In this document: piece by piece, positions 34,982 to 42,886 of the stretch
How positions within the stretch are numbered: the first letter of the stretch is position 1
How the letters are laid out: every line of letters starts with the position of its first letter
Origin: G963664115 sp965216035
GTDB lineage: Bacteria; Acidobacteriota; Terriglobia; 20CM-2-55-15
Assembly: GCA_965216035.1 (NCBI GenBank)
Contig: CBDCFM010000021.1
Span: 124,001 to 188,000, forward strand
DNA: 64,000 nucleotides
Direction: 5' to 3'
Notes under the pieces: model-generated
The model's input: the letters and a program-made list of their open reading frames with translations, nothing else
What the model was told of the DNA's origin: nothing
Databases searched by the model: none
Made by a program: the position numbers and the translations under genes

Positions 34982-35420
34982 TCACTGCGCGTTATGAAAG
35001 ACATCTACCGCAACAAACACGACAGGCTCGTTTCCATCGTTCCTGTGCCAGTGCGTCGTATCCTTTGTTTGCGAAAGAAGTGTCGCCAGGTCGAAAATCC
35101 TGCGCAGTGCCGTCCCCAAACGTTACGGTGTCCGTCCCTTGGAGGAAATAAACCACGACAGGCCGGTCCGCGTGACTGTGTATGGCGTTGTGACCGCCGG
35201 GTTCTATCGTAATCAGCCGCATCCGCAATTGGCGACCCTCCATGGCCTCAATCTCCGGTCCCAGGTCAACGCCCTGCTTTAGAGTCGCACTAAACCCTTG
35301 ATTGCTGTCCGGAGCAAGTTGCCTCGAATGGGCCATCTGTTGTGGACCCCAACTCAAGGCTAGGGTCAAAATGAAGGCAAAAACTAGAAGCGTAATAAAG
35401 TAACCAGCTGACGTTCTCAT
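34982..35420 (-). pseudogene. Exported cupin protein gene with one frameshift
   Basis: The start at 35420 follows GGGAGGATCCGAT. The chain has an N-terminal hydrophobic segment (FITLLVFAFILTLALSWG), then the cupin signatures ITIEPGGHNAIHSHADRPVV, VYFLQGTDTVTFGDG and FRPGDTSFANKG. At about 35050 one extra base throws the frame; the other frame completes the cupin: TTHWHRNDGNEPVVFVAVDV, then FHNAQ-stop at 34982. Metal-site His (HSH) and the late THWH are present. It could be a sequencing error. Convergent with the truncated family A gene. Confidence 0.8.
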
Positions 35421-35686
35421 ATCGGATCCTCCCGTTTTCAAACCGTTTGAAGGATAGTCAACCTGAGATCGTTTTAGCAACGGAGAGACGGGTACCACCG
35501 CCCAACGATCTCAATACTTGATCAAGGCAGGTACGACCGACGCGGTCATGTCTGAGGGGGCAAACATCGTCCAGAACTGTTACGCAGAAGGACGGCATTC
35601 TTACACACCACCCTCACCCTCAGACCGTGGAAGGCCATCGCGCGTGCGTGCGACAAAGCACTGATTTCTCTCCGCCCCCGATTGGA

Positions 35687-37759
35687 TCAGCGCAACGCCA
35701 TCGCCGCCAGACCGTCTTCGAGCTGAACGATGACATACTGTCTTCCTTCGTGGACCCAACTTGACATGCCGTAGCGCGAAACGTCCGGTATCTCCACCGC
35801 CCCGACACGCTCGCCGTTCTGCTTGTCGATGGCGAACAACTGCGGCGTGCCATCGCTGGTCTGACCTGAAGCAAGGAGCAGCGTAGGCGTCGCCAGCATC
35901 GCCGCCTGACCGAGGCGGCCGGGGTTCGTCGGAACATCCTCGATCCCCTGGAGCAACGGGTGAGTCCGGATCAGCTCCTGTTGCTCTTCAGGCGCATCCC
36001 CGTGAGGGATCACCCAGAGATGCTCCCCTGTATTCATGTCGATCGCGGTGATCCGCCCGACCGGCCCCCTCCAGATTGAGAGGCCATCCAGGGTTTCCGT
36101 TCTGGGCGGGGCTTCCACGTCGATCGCTCTCGAATAGTCGGAGTGGGTGGTCCCCGTCTGCGCGGGTCCGTCCAATGGGGAGTCCGACGCCGGTGCGAGG
36201 TGGATCGTGGAGCACGCGCTTTGGGAGTTGATAAAGATCACGCCCGCCACCGGATCGGCGACAGGCGGTCCGGTAATGTTCGCCCCGCCGCCCCCGCCCG
36301 GACACGCCCGAGCCGGCACCACCAGTTCCAGGTCGCCGACATGGGTCGGCGGGCTGAACAGGGGGACAAACAGGTTGTTCTCGAGCGCCACTTCCATCGC
36401 CCTGCGTTTGATCTCGGGCGTATAGTCGATGAGGTGTTCCTCAGTTCTCCCCTGGATGTCGAACGGAGCCGGTTTGGTCGGGAACGGTTGGGTTCGAGAG
36501 AGTTGCTCACCGGGTACCCGGGATTGAGGTACGGGCCGTTCCTCGATGGGCCAGATCGGCTCACCGGTCTCCCGGTTGAAAGCGTAAACGAATGACTGCT
36601 TGGTGACCTGGAAGACGCCGGGGATCACACGGCCGTCAACCGCCACGTCCATCAGTATCGGCGCCGTCGGGGTGTCGTAGTTCCAGATGTCGTGGTGGAC
36701 CAGCTGGAAATGCCAGGCCCGGTTACCGGTCTCGACGTCGAGGGCGATCAGGCTCGTGCCAAATAGGTTGTCTCCGGGATGGAACCCGCCATAGTAGTCG
36801 ATGGTGGGGCCATTCGTCGGAACGTAGACCAATCCGAGCTCCGGATCGGCTGATAGCGGCGCCCAGGACGAGACATCGCCCGTCCACTGCCAGGCATCGT
36901 TCTCCCACGTCTCGTGTCCCAACTCACCCGGTCGCGGAATGACGTGGAACTTCCATTTGAACTGGCCCGTCCGCGCATCGAACGCGAGGATGTCGCCGGG
37001 CACATTCTCGATCCGGGTCTGGTTGTACCCCTGCTCCGCGGAATTCCCCACGACGACCGTGCCGTTCACAACGATGGGCGGGGAAGATGCCGTGATGTAG
37101 CCCAGCTCTAGAGGGATCCCGTAATAAGGATCGTACTCTTCGCCGGATTCCAGCCACCGGTCCCAATCCGCGATGAGAGGCGGCAGCAGATCCACGACTC
37201 CCGTCTCCGGAAAGCCCTCCAGCCCTATCCTCGTGCCCCAGTTCTCCAGGTGCAGGCCGGTCTCGGCATCGATAGCGTGGAGGAAAAACGCGGGTGTCGC
37301 AATAAATACGACGCCGCGGCCGTCGACCTCACCGTAGGCGATTCCCTTGCCGTAGCCCTTTCGCATCGAGTACTCGTAGCGCGCGGTCATCGGCTCAGAA
37401 TAACTCCAGAGAAGCTCTCCCGTCTCGGGATCAAGAGCCACGACATGCCGGCGCTCGCCGGTGACCGTGATCAATTTACCGTCGACGTAGGTGGGCGTTG
37501 AGCGCGGGGTGCTCGAGCCGAAACTCGCCGCTTTCCACTCCCAGACCACCTCGAGGTTCTCGAAGTTGGAGGCAGCGATTTCACTCGCCTGGGTGTAGCG
37601 GGTGTGCCAGGCGTCCCCGCCGATGTAGGACCAGTGCCCGTTCTCGACTCCCGGTCCCTGGGCCAAGACCGCTGCTGGCGCAAGAACCAGCACGCCGAGT
37701 GTCGGGATGAGCCACTTGCAGGTCACCGACCGCTGCCACAGTTTGTCCTTGATTTTCAT
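35687..37759 (-). CDS. Exported PQQ-dependent (quinoprotein) dehydrogenase
   Basis: 690 aa, signal peptide MKIKDKLWQRSVTCKWLIPT...VLAQG. Eight-bladed quinoprotein propeller with tryptophan-docking repeats: HVVALDPETGELLWSYSEP, IYGEVDGRGVV-type blade edges, HAIDAETGLHLENWG, ILAFDARTGQFKWKFHVIPR, LIALDVETGNRAWHFQLVHH, DIWNYDTPTAPILMDVAVDG, YAFNRETGEPIWPIEERPVP and ITAIDMNTGEHLWVIPHGDA. These resemble the glucose/alcohol dehydrogenase class that uses PQQ and passes electrons to cytochrome c or ubiquinone. No cytochrome domain is fused; the exported cytochromes at 27.7 and 34.3 kb are candidate partners. Substrate unknown. Confidence 0.9.
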   Translation of the reverse strand: MKIKDKLWQRSVTCKWLIPTLGVLVLAPAAVLAQGPGVENGHWSYIGGDAWHTRYTQASEIAASNFENLEVVWEWKAASFGSSTPRSTPTYVDGKLITVTGERRHVVALDPETGELLWSYSEPMTARYEYSMRKGYGKGIAYGEVDGRGVVFIATPAFFLHAIDAETGLHLENWGTRIGLEGFPETGVVDLLPPLIADWDRWLESGEEYDPYYGIPLELGYITASSPPIVVNGTVVVGNSAEQGYNQTRIENVPGDILAFDARTGQFKWKFHVIPRPGELGHETWENDAWQWTGDVSSWAPLSADPELGLVYVPTNGPTIDYYGGFHPGDNLFGTSLIALDVETGNRAWHFQLVHHDIWNYDTPTAPILMDVAVDGRVIPGVFQVTKQSFVYAFNRETGEPIWPIEERPVPQSRVPGEQLSRTQPFPTKPAPFDIQGRTEEHLIDYTPEIKRRAMEVALENNLFVPLFSPPTHVGDLELVVPARACPGGGGGANITGPPVADPVAGVIFINSQSACSTIHLAPASDSPLDGPAQTGTTHSDYSRAIDVEAPPRTETLDGLSIWRGPVGRITAIDMNTGEHLWVIPHGDAPEEQQELIRTHPLLQGIEDVPTNPGRLGQAAMLATPTLLLASGQTSDGTPQLFAIDKQNGERVGAVEIPDVSRYGMSSWVHEGRQYVIVQLEDGLAAMALR

Positions 37760-37859
37760 CTCTATCCCCCCAAGGGTCCACCCGCCTTGTTCTCGAGTTG
37801 GGGCAGGCGGTGACCCGGACTGGTCCGAAATGATTTCAGAATTCTCTCGCTATTCTACT

Positions 37860-38128
37860 CAAATAGGCTTCCGGGTCCGGTACAGAAAATGGAAGATACT
37901 GGATTCTATGTTCCGACCGAGAAAGCGGATCGACTTGCGCCCTCTGTCTACGACGATGAACCCGACGGCAGTCTGGTGCCAAGCGCCAGCCTCAATCGGA
38001 ACTTTCTGGAGCCGCCAGGCCTGCCGATGGGTGGAGGTGAGCTCGTGTCGACGGTCATCGATTACATGCACTTTTCTTACATGCTGCTGAACGGTGGGGA
38101 ACTCGACCCTTCATTCATTCCGTCCTAA
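37860..38128 (+). pseudogene. Internal fragment of a beta-lactamase-type serine hydrolase
   Basis: The frame reads RLPGPVQKMEDTGFYVPTEK, ADRLAPSVYDDEPDGS, PPGLPMGGGELVSTVIDYMH and FSYMLLNGGELDPSFIPS-stop. This is the middle segment of class C beta-lactamase/esterase family (PF00144) proteins (MxDTGFYVPxEKxxRxA ... GGGGLVSTxxDYxxFxxMLLNGGELDG). The SxxK nucleophile region upstream and the C-terminal domain are absent. A non-functional remnant. Confidence 0.78.
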
Positions 38129-38185
38129 TCCATTCCGTCCTGATCGTTCCCAAATATGCCATCAAAGACGGTACCCGTTGAAGGC

Positions 38186-38797
38186 TCAGAGCCCTTTTGT
38201 CATTCGATAGAACTTCAATCCCGGTATTGCCAATCGCTTCGGCCACTGCGACTCGACGTTCATCCCGCGGCGCTCGTAGAATCGGCGAGCCCCCTCGTTC
38301 TTAGCTGAAACATCGAGGGATAGTCGAGTCGATCCGCTCGCACGAGCCCGCTCTTCAAGGCAGTCCATCAAGACGGAGCCGACGCCAGAGCCGCGAAGTT
38401 CCTTATCAACAGCGATGGCCCCGAGGTAGAAATCACCATCGGCGATTGAATCGATAATCCGCATGAGTGGAGCAAACAGTATGAGCACGATCCTCATTCG
38501 TAGATTACGCCTTCCGGCAGCCCGCTTCAGGGGTTGGCGCGAGGAACGGCGATGCTGCTCCGCGGTGTACGCCGAGACCATTCCCACGATGATGTTGTCA
38601 CGTTCTGCGAAAGTCACATTCTGGAAGGAGAGGTCGTGGTCGGGCTGGGCGAACGCCGTGGCGATTATGTGCCCGGCGCGGCGACCAAGCATAAAACGAA
38701 AGAACCCCTCGGCTGCTTCGTCAACGTAGTGGGCAAATGCCAGACCTTCATCGAACGTTGGGTTGGCGGCCCTTAGGACTATCGAATGCCGATCCAT
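38186..38797 (-). CDS. GNAT-family N-acetyltransferase
   Basis: 203 aa, no signal peptide. Acetyl-CoA motif A is FYLGAIAVDKELRGSGVGSV (RGSGVG loop), followed by LMDCLEERARASGSTRLSLD and the NEGARRFYERRGM helix-strand of motif B. N-terminal half: IVLRAANPTFDEGLAFAHYV and DNIIVGMVSAYTAEQHR. Transfers an acetyl group to an unidentified amine. The start codon is not certain; ATG 38797 gives the full fold. It stands alone between a serine-hydrolase fragment and HicAB. Confidence 0.85.
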   Translation of the reverse strand: MDRHSIVLRAANPTFDEGLAFAHYVDEAAEGFFRFMLGRRAGHIIATAFAQPDHDLSFQNVTFAERDNIIVGMVSAYTAEQHRRSSRQPLKRAAGRRNLRMRIVLILFAPLMRIIDSIADGDFYLGAIAVDKELRGSGVGSVLMDCLEERARASGSTRLSLDVSAKNEGARRFYERRGMNVESQWPKRLAIPGLKFYRMTKGL

Positions 38798-38909
38798 ATC
38801 GTCCTTCTGCGCCGAACGGATTGTGGCTCACCTGCGGCGGCCAGCGCATTTTGAATTCAACGAAAACGTGGCCGCCGTCGGGTGCAGCCACGTGATGCTG
38901 GCCCTTCGC

Positions 38910-39122
38910 TCAGAGGAGCTTTCTGAATTGTTCTGACGTCAGGCCAGCATCCTGAACGATGCCGCCCATCGTATACGCATTGACTGGATTGTGGTGAGGA
39001 ATTGTGAGGATGCGACGACCGTCGCTCATGACGACGTGCTTGCCCTGGCTGACTACCCGGAAACCGGTTTTTCCCAACGCTCGGGCCGCCCGAAGATGAT
39101 TAATCCCTGGAATCTTCGGCAC
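38910..39122 (-). CDS. hicA: HicA-type toxin (mRNA interferase)
   Basis: 70 aa, the usual HicA size. Sequence MPKIPGINHLRAARALGKTG, FRVVSQGKHVVMSDGRRILT, IPHHNPVNAYTMGGIVQDAG, LTSEQFRKLL. The GxxHxxM strand with the catalytic His (GKHVVM) and the closing IVQDAGLTxExF helix are typical. HicA is a double-stranded-RNA-binding-fold ribonuclease that cuts mRNA and is neutralised by HicB. Its start lies one base after the hicB stop, so the pair is translationally coupled with the antitoxin first. Confidence 0.85.
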   Translation of the reverse strand: MPKIPGINHLRAARALGKTGFRVVSQGKHVVMSDGRRILTIPHHNPVNAYTMGGIVQDAGLTSEQFRKLL

Positions 39123-39123
39123 G

Positions 39124-39321
39124 CTAGAGTGTGACTTCTACCTCTCGGGTGGCTTGACCTTTCGAGATTTCGTTGACAGCCGCTAAGTACTCCTGAATCG
39201 CAGACTTAATGTTTTCAAGAGCTTCCGCTTCTGTCTTTCCTTGAGACCAGCAACCCGGAAGTCCCGGGCACGAGACGCTGAAGCCTTCATCTGTGTCTGC
39301 TAAGACGACTTTGTATTTCAC
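39124..39321 (-). CDS. hicB: HicB-type antitoxin
   Basis: 65 aa from GTG 39321 (GGGATGTA upstream); longer in-frame extensions lack homology. Sequence VKYKVVLADTDEGFSVSCPG, LPGCWSQGKTEAEALENIKS, AIQEYLAAVNEISKGQATRE, VEVTL. This is the partial RNase H fold of HicB (VxxxxxDxxGFxVxxPxLPGCxSxGxTxxEAxxNIxxAIxxYL). No C-terminal DNA-binding domain is visible, so operon autoregulation may be weak or depend on the complex. First gene of the hicBA pair. Confidence 0.85.
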   Translation of the reverse strand: MKYKVVLADTDEGFSVSCPGLPGCWSQGKTEAEALENIKSAIQEYLAAVNEISKGQATREVEVTL

Positions 39322-39535
39322 TACATCCCATTCTGCATCAGACTTCGCTTCCAGCGCTACTGTCCAGCTAGCGGATTGGCGATAGCTCCCGCCGCCCGCC
39401 GAATCAGCTTGTTCGGATGATCCGCCACTGCATTGGCTTTGTTCGGTGGAAAGGCTTGTTTCGAACCCGACCACGCCTCCAAAGGAGACCGCCCTACCTC
39501 CGCACCGGTAAGCAATTTATGAATAGTCCGGACTG

Positions 39536-40849
39536 CTACGGGTCCAACGGCTCTTCCGGGTCCGGGAACTCCTCTTCCCTCAAGCGGAAACTCTCGGCTA
39601 ATTCTGGGTCATTCTCGATGCCCAGCACCCGTCTGGCGATGTACTCGCCAATCACCGGTCCGGACTTGAACGCTTCCGAGGAGCCTCCGCCCGCTAGCCA
39701 CACGTTTTCGAAGTCCGGGTGTTTATCGATGATGAAATTCCGATTGACACTGAACTCGTAATGACAAGCACGGGTTTCGTTGATCGGCGCACCGACGAGG
39801 TCGGGGAAATGGCGCTTGAGGACCTGTCGCGGCTGATCGTGATATTCCTCATCGAGCCACCGTTCGCTCAGGTCAGGGTCTTCGGCCGGGCGGCCCCCAG
39901 TGCGCACGCGGAATCCGCGGTGATCGCGTCCCAGGGCAGGCCAGCCAGTCACGCCCGGAACCCCATAGCTTGGCATGTTGGGATACACCCAACGGTCGTC
40001 ACCGGGCGGCACGGCGAAGTAAAACACGTGCCCCATCGGAATTCGTAACCGATTTCCCATCAGCTCGGGAAAGACTTTGGGAAACCAGGGCCCGCACGCA
40101 AAGATGAAAGTGGATGAAGAAATCGGATCATTCGGGTCTAGTGTTATGGTTTGCAGTTGGGTACCGGCGCGCTCGCCCACCGCCGCACGACCGAGCGTGA
40201 ACGAGCCGCCTTCCTGGAGGAACACTTGGGCCACGGATTCGATTGCTCGACGCGATCGGACAACACCGGCCCCGGGTTCGAATAGACCGACTCCAAGGCC
40301 TTCGAAGCGAATCCACGGCCAACGGTAGTTGACCTCTTCAGGTGTGAGAAACTCATAGGGAACACCAAGTATGTCCCAGTTGGCTGCCGTTTGTTCGATA
40401 TACGGGATCATCTCTTCGCGAAGAATGAGATCGCCCGTCGTGTAGAAAAGTCGTGGAAGCAGTCTGCTGCTGTTTTCCTCGTCCCACTGCTGCCACCGTC
40501 GCATGGACTCCGTCGCCCAGCGTGCCCAGAGCAAACCCTGATCCCGCCCTCCGTACGAGCTTCGGACGCCTCGGGTCTCACCACCGGAGGTCGATCGAGA
40601 GTTCGCGGGGCCGTACGTATCGACGACAGAGACGGTTGCGCCAAGGCGGAGCAGGTGGAGGGCAGTCCACATCCCGAAGGAGCCAGCCCCGACCACCACC
40701 ACGTCGGGCGCCTGTCCCGGCCGCAGCCGCTCGGCCCTCGCGCGCTTGGGCGCTCCGGTTTCGCCCCCAGCTACGCCCTTCGCCCCAAGGCCGAGCCCGG
40801 CTGCCCCCAGCGTGGCCGCTTTGAGAAAGTCTCGTCGGTGGACAGTCAT
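39536..40849 (-). CDS. Tat-exported FAD-dependent oxidoreductase (DAO family)
   Basis: 437 aa. The start at 40849 follows AAAGGAAAGCACCT; the Tat signal is MTVHRRDFLKAATLGAAGLG. The FAD-binding motif is DVVVVGAGSFGMWTALHLLR (GxGxxG), then SVVDTYGPANSRSTSGGETR and GVRSSYGGRDQG, as in sarcosine oxidase and N-methyl-tryptophan oxidase-like proteins. The C-terminal part has ETRACHYEFSVNRNFIIDKH, PDFENVWLAGGGSSEAFKSG and PVIGEYIARR, the FAD ribityl contact region. It probably oxidises an amine or amino acid in the periplasm. No partner gene adjoins it. Confidence 0.88.
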   Translation of the reverse strand: MTVHRRDFLKAATLGAAGLGLGAKGVAGGETGAPKRARAERLRPGQAPDVVVVGAGSFGMWTALHLLRLGATVSVVDTYGPANSRSTSGGETRGVRSSYGGRDQGLLWARWATESMRRWQQWDEENSSRLLPRLFYTTGDLILREEMIPYIEQTAANWDILGVPYEFLTPEEVNYRWPWIRFEGLGVGLFEPGAGVVRSRRAIESVAQVFLQEGGSFTLGRAAVGERAGTQLQTITLDPNDPISSSTFIFACGPWFPKVFPELMGNRLRIPMGHVFYFAVPPGDDRWVYPNMPSYGVPGVTGWPALGRDHRGFRVRTGGRPAEDPDLSERWLDEEYHDQPRQVLKRHFPDLVGAPINETRACHYEFSVNRNFIIDKHPDFENVWLAGGGSSEAFKSGPVIGEYIARRVLGIENDPELAESFRLREEEFPDPEEPLDP

Positions 40850-41081
40850 AGGTGCTTTCCTTTTTGTTGGAGGCCGATCCAAATATTACGAAAGGAGGGA
40901 GCTGGGAGCAAACAAAGTCTGGACTCCTCGCTCAGAAATAGGGTAGCGACCCCAGCGAAATCTGTGGGACAATCGCCCAAGGTATCCACTGCGGATTCTC
41001 CCGAAAGTCAAGCAAGCAGAAGCCTCGGGCAGTGCTCAAGACTTCAGACGTGAGAGATACCCGACAATCAGGAGGCTAACC

Positions 41082-41456
41082 GTGAACAGGTTTTTCATAT
41101 CGTTCGTCATGGCGATCGTGTTCACTGCCACATCGCTGTCCGCTCATCACGGGACTGCGATATCGTACGATGAGGATGCTGCACACATCAGCGTGAAGGG
41201 CACGGTAGCGGAATTCGCGTTCCGCAATCCCCATGTGACTATTCGTATAGACGCAGTGAACGAGAACGGCGAGGTTGTACGGTGGAATTTCGAACACAGT
41301 CCTCCACGCGCGCTAGCGCAGGAGGGCTACACCGCAAATTCGCTGCAGCCGGGTCAAGAAGTGACCGTTGTCGCCAGTCCTTCTAGGGCGGGCAACCCTG
41401 TCGGGCTTGTCGTACATGTGATTCTAGCCGACGGTACAGAAATACTCCCCAGATGA
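41082..41456 (+). CDS. Family A (DUF6152-like) small exported protein
   Basis: 124 aa from GTG 41082 with AGGAGGCTAACC upstream. Signal MNRFFISFVMAIVFTATSLS, then AHHGTAISYDEDAAHISVKG, TVAEFAFRNPHVTIRIDAVN, GEVVRWNFEHSPPRALAQEG, YTANSLQPGQEVTVVASPSR and VIL-ADGTEILPR. Family signature: HH right after signal cleavage, then NPH and a W-N-x-E strand, predicting a small beta barrel with possible metal-binding His. First gene of an A-B pair; the B gene starts 226 bases downstream on the same strand. Confidence 0.85.
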   Translation: MNRFFISFVMAIVFTATSLSAHHGTAISYDEDAAHISVKGTVAEFAFRNPHVTIRIDAVNENGEVVRWNFEHSPPRALAQEGYTANSLQPGQEVTVVASPSRAGNPVGLVVHVILADGTEILPR

Positions 41457-41682
41457 GGGGAGACGGCATAGACGGAAGCCCTCGACACGCAATGGCCACC
41501 TTGGGTAGCGGTTAACGGGCCCTGATTCGGCGCTGAACCTTCGGCTGTGAGGGATCCTGGGATGCCTGGAAAGCTGAGCACGGTTGAATCGTGAAGTCCA
41601 ACGCGCACGTCCGGCCAACGTTCCCTAGCTTTCTAACCGCAATGTGTGCGCCCTAGCCAAAACTTGAGCTGGAGGTTTGAAA

Positions 41683-42645
41683 GTGCGTCGTTTCATAACT
41701 CTGATCCCTACTCTCCCTCTGATCCTTATTCTGATGGTGGGGCTGGCTTCGCTGGCAGCCTGCGCCGGCCCAGAAGCCGATGGGAGCCAAATTGATCCGC
41801 GCGATCTTTCTGGAGTTTGGCAGCTACGTGAAGGCGATCGGGGCCTCAGTCCGACTGTCCCGCCTATGACCGAGGAGGGCGAGGCGAGGCTGGACGCCAA
41901 TATCCCAGTGCGCGGCCGCGCTCTGTCGCCGCCCGAACCCGGAGGTGTACTGCCCGAACTCGAAGAGGGAGAACACCGTGGCCGGGCTAGAGCCGTCATG
42001 CCCGCGTTCTCGAATGATCCGATGATGCAGTGTAACCCGCAGGGCTTCCCACGACTCCTTTTCGATCCAGAGCTCGTTGAATTCGTTCATCTTGAAGATA
42101 GATTCCTGCAATTCTTCAACTGGGAAAACCGGCATCGCCAAATCTGGCTGGACGGCCGTGAAGTGCCTTCAGATGAGGACCGCGCTAACCTGGGTCTGGC
42201 GTGGTACGGCCACTCCGTCGGTGAGTGGCAAGGCGATACATTGCTTGTCCAGACGTTCGGTTTAGACGACAGAGGATGGCTCGACGTCTACGGTTTTCCA
42301 AAAAGTGACGAAGCACGGTTTGAAGAGCGCTATCGGCGTATAGACGCCGATACCATAGAGCTGCAGACAACAATGTATGACCCGAAGTACTATACGGAAC
42401 CTTGGGTGTCGGATACGAAAGTGTTCAGGCGGGAGCCTCCCGAGAATTATACGTTTTTCGGATGGTCCGGTTTGTTCTCCGGGCTAGTCGATGGGATCTG
42501 CGCACCGCTCGATGAGGTGGACATCTCCGTGCGCGATCCTGCGGGCACAGCGCATGATTTTAACATCTCCGTGCGCGATCCTGCGGGCGATGAGGTGGAT
42601 GATTTTAACATCTCCGTGCGCGATCCTGCGGGCACAGCGCGATAG
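41683..42645 (+). CDS. Family B exported lipoprotein with C-terminal repeats
   Basis: 320 aa from GTG 41683 (GGAGG seven bases upstream; TTG 41677 is less likely). Lipobox LAAC. Family B text: MMQCNPQGFPRLLFDPELVE, FVHLEDRFLQFFNWENRHRQ, IWLDGREVPSDEDRANLGLA, WYGHSVGEWQGDTLLVQTFG, LDDRGWLDVYGFPKSDEARF and EERYRRIDADTIELQTTMYD. Family B proteins usually end soon after the DPKYYTEPW segment. This one has an extra C-terminus in which VRDPAG occurs three times (see the DNA repeat at 42521-42632). Function unknown; paired with the family A gene at 41082. Confidence 0.82.
   Translation: MRRFITLIPTLPLILILMVGLASLAACAGPEADGSQIDPRDLSGVWQLREGDRGLSPTVPPMTEEGEARLDANIPVRGRALSPPEPGGVLPELEEGEHRGRARAVMPAFSNDPMMQCNPQGFPRLLFDPELVEFVHLEDRFLQFFNWENRHRQIWLDGREVPSDEDRANLGLAWYGHSVGEWQGDTLLVQTFGLDDRGWLDVYGFPKSDEARFEERYRRIDADTIELQTTMYDPKYYTEPWVSDTKVFRREPPENYTFFGWSGLFSGLVDGICAPLDEVDISVRDPAGTAHDFNISVRDPAGDEVDDFNISVRDPAGTAR
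42521..42632 (+). repeat. Three 25-bp coding direct repeats
   Basis: The unit ACATCTCCGTGCGCGATCCT plus GCGGG occurs identically at 42521-42545, 42563-42587 and 42608-42632, spaced 42 and 45 bases apart. Between units, CGATGAGGTGGA and CATGATTTTA pieces are also reused. All units are in frame and encode ISVRDPAG, with a stop after the third. Confidence 0.9.
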
Positions 42646-42886
42646 GCTCCCATGCTTTGGTGATTCGGGCTGGATGCGTCTAGACTTTCCGCGACTTACT
42701 GCAATAGCTCGCAGCCTGTCACAAGGGATTAAAAGGAGACTGGGCACGACTGTCCAGAGGTCGCCATCGGCAACCCGGACCATTCTGTCTCGCAAGGCTG
42801 CTTCTGGGTCGTTGATGCTTGCTATTCCTTGACGCCAGGCGACAAGGGGGGTCTATCTCACAAATCTCAGCAACTCCTCCTTGTCG

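Noticed and set aside
39322..39535. Integron attC-like site upstream of hicBA
   Set aside because: Some inverted GAACAA/TTGTTC words are present, but no recognisable paired R-box/L-box architecture and no integrase in the window.
42521..42632. CRISPR-like repeat array
   Set aside because: Only three units, in frame within a coding sequence, with spacers that repeat each other; no cas genes in the window.
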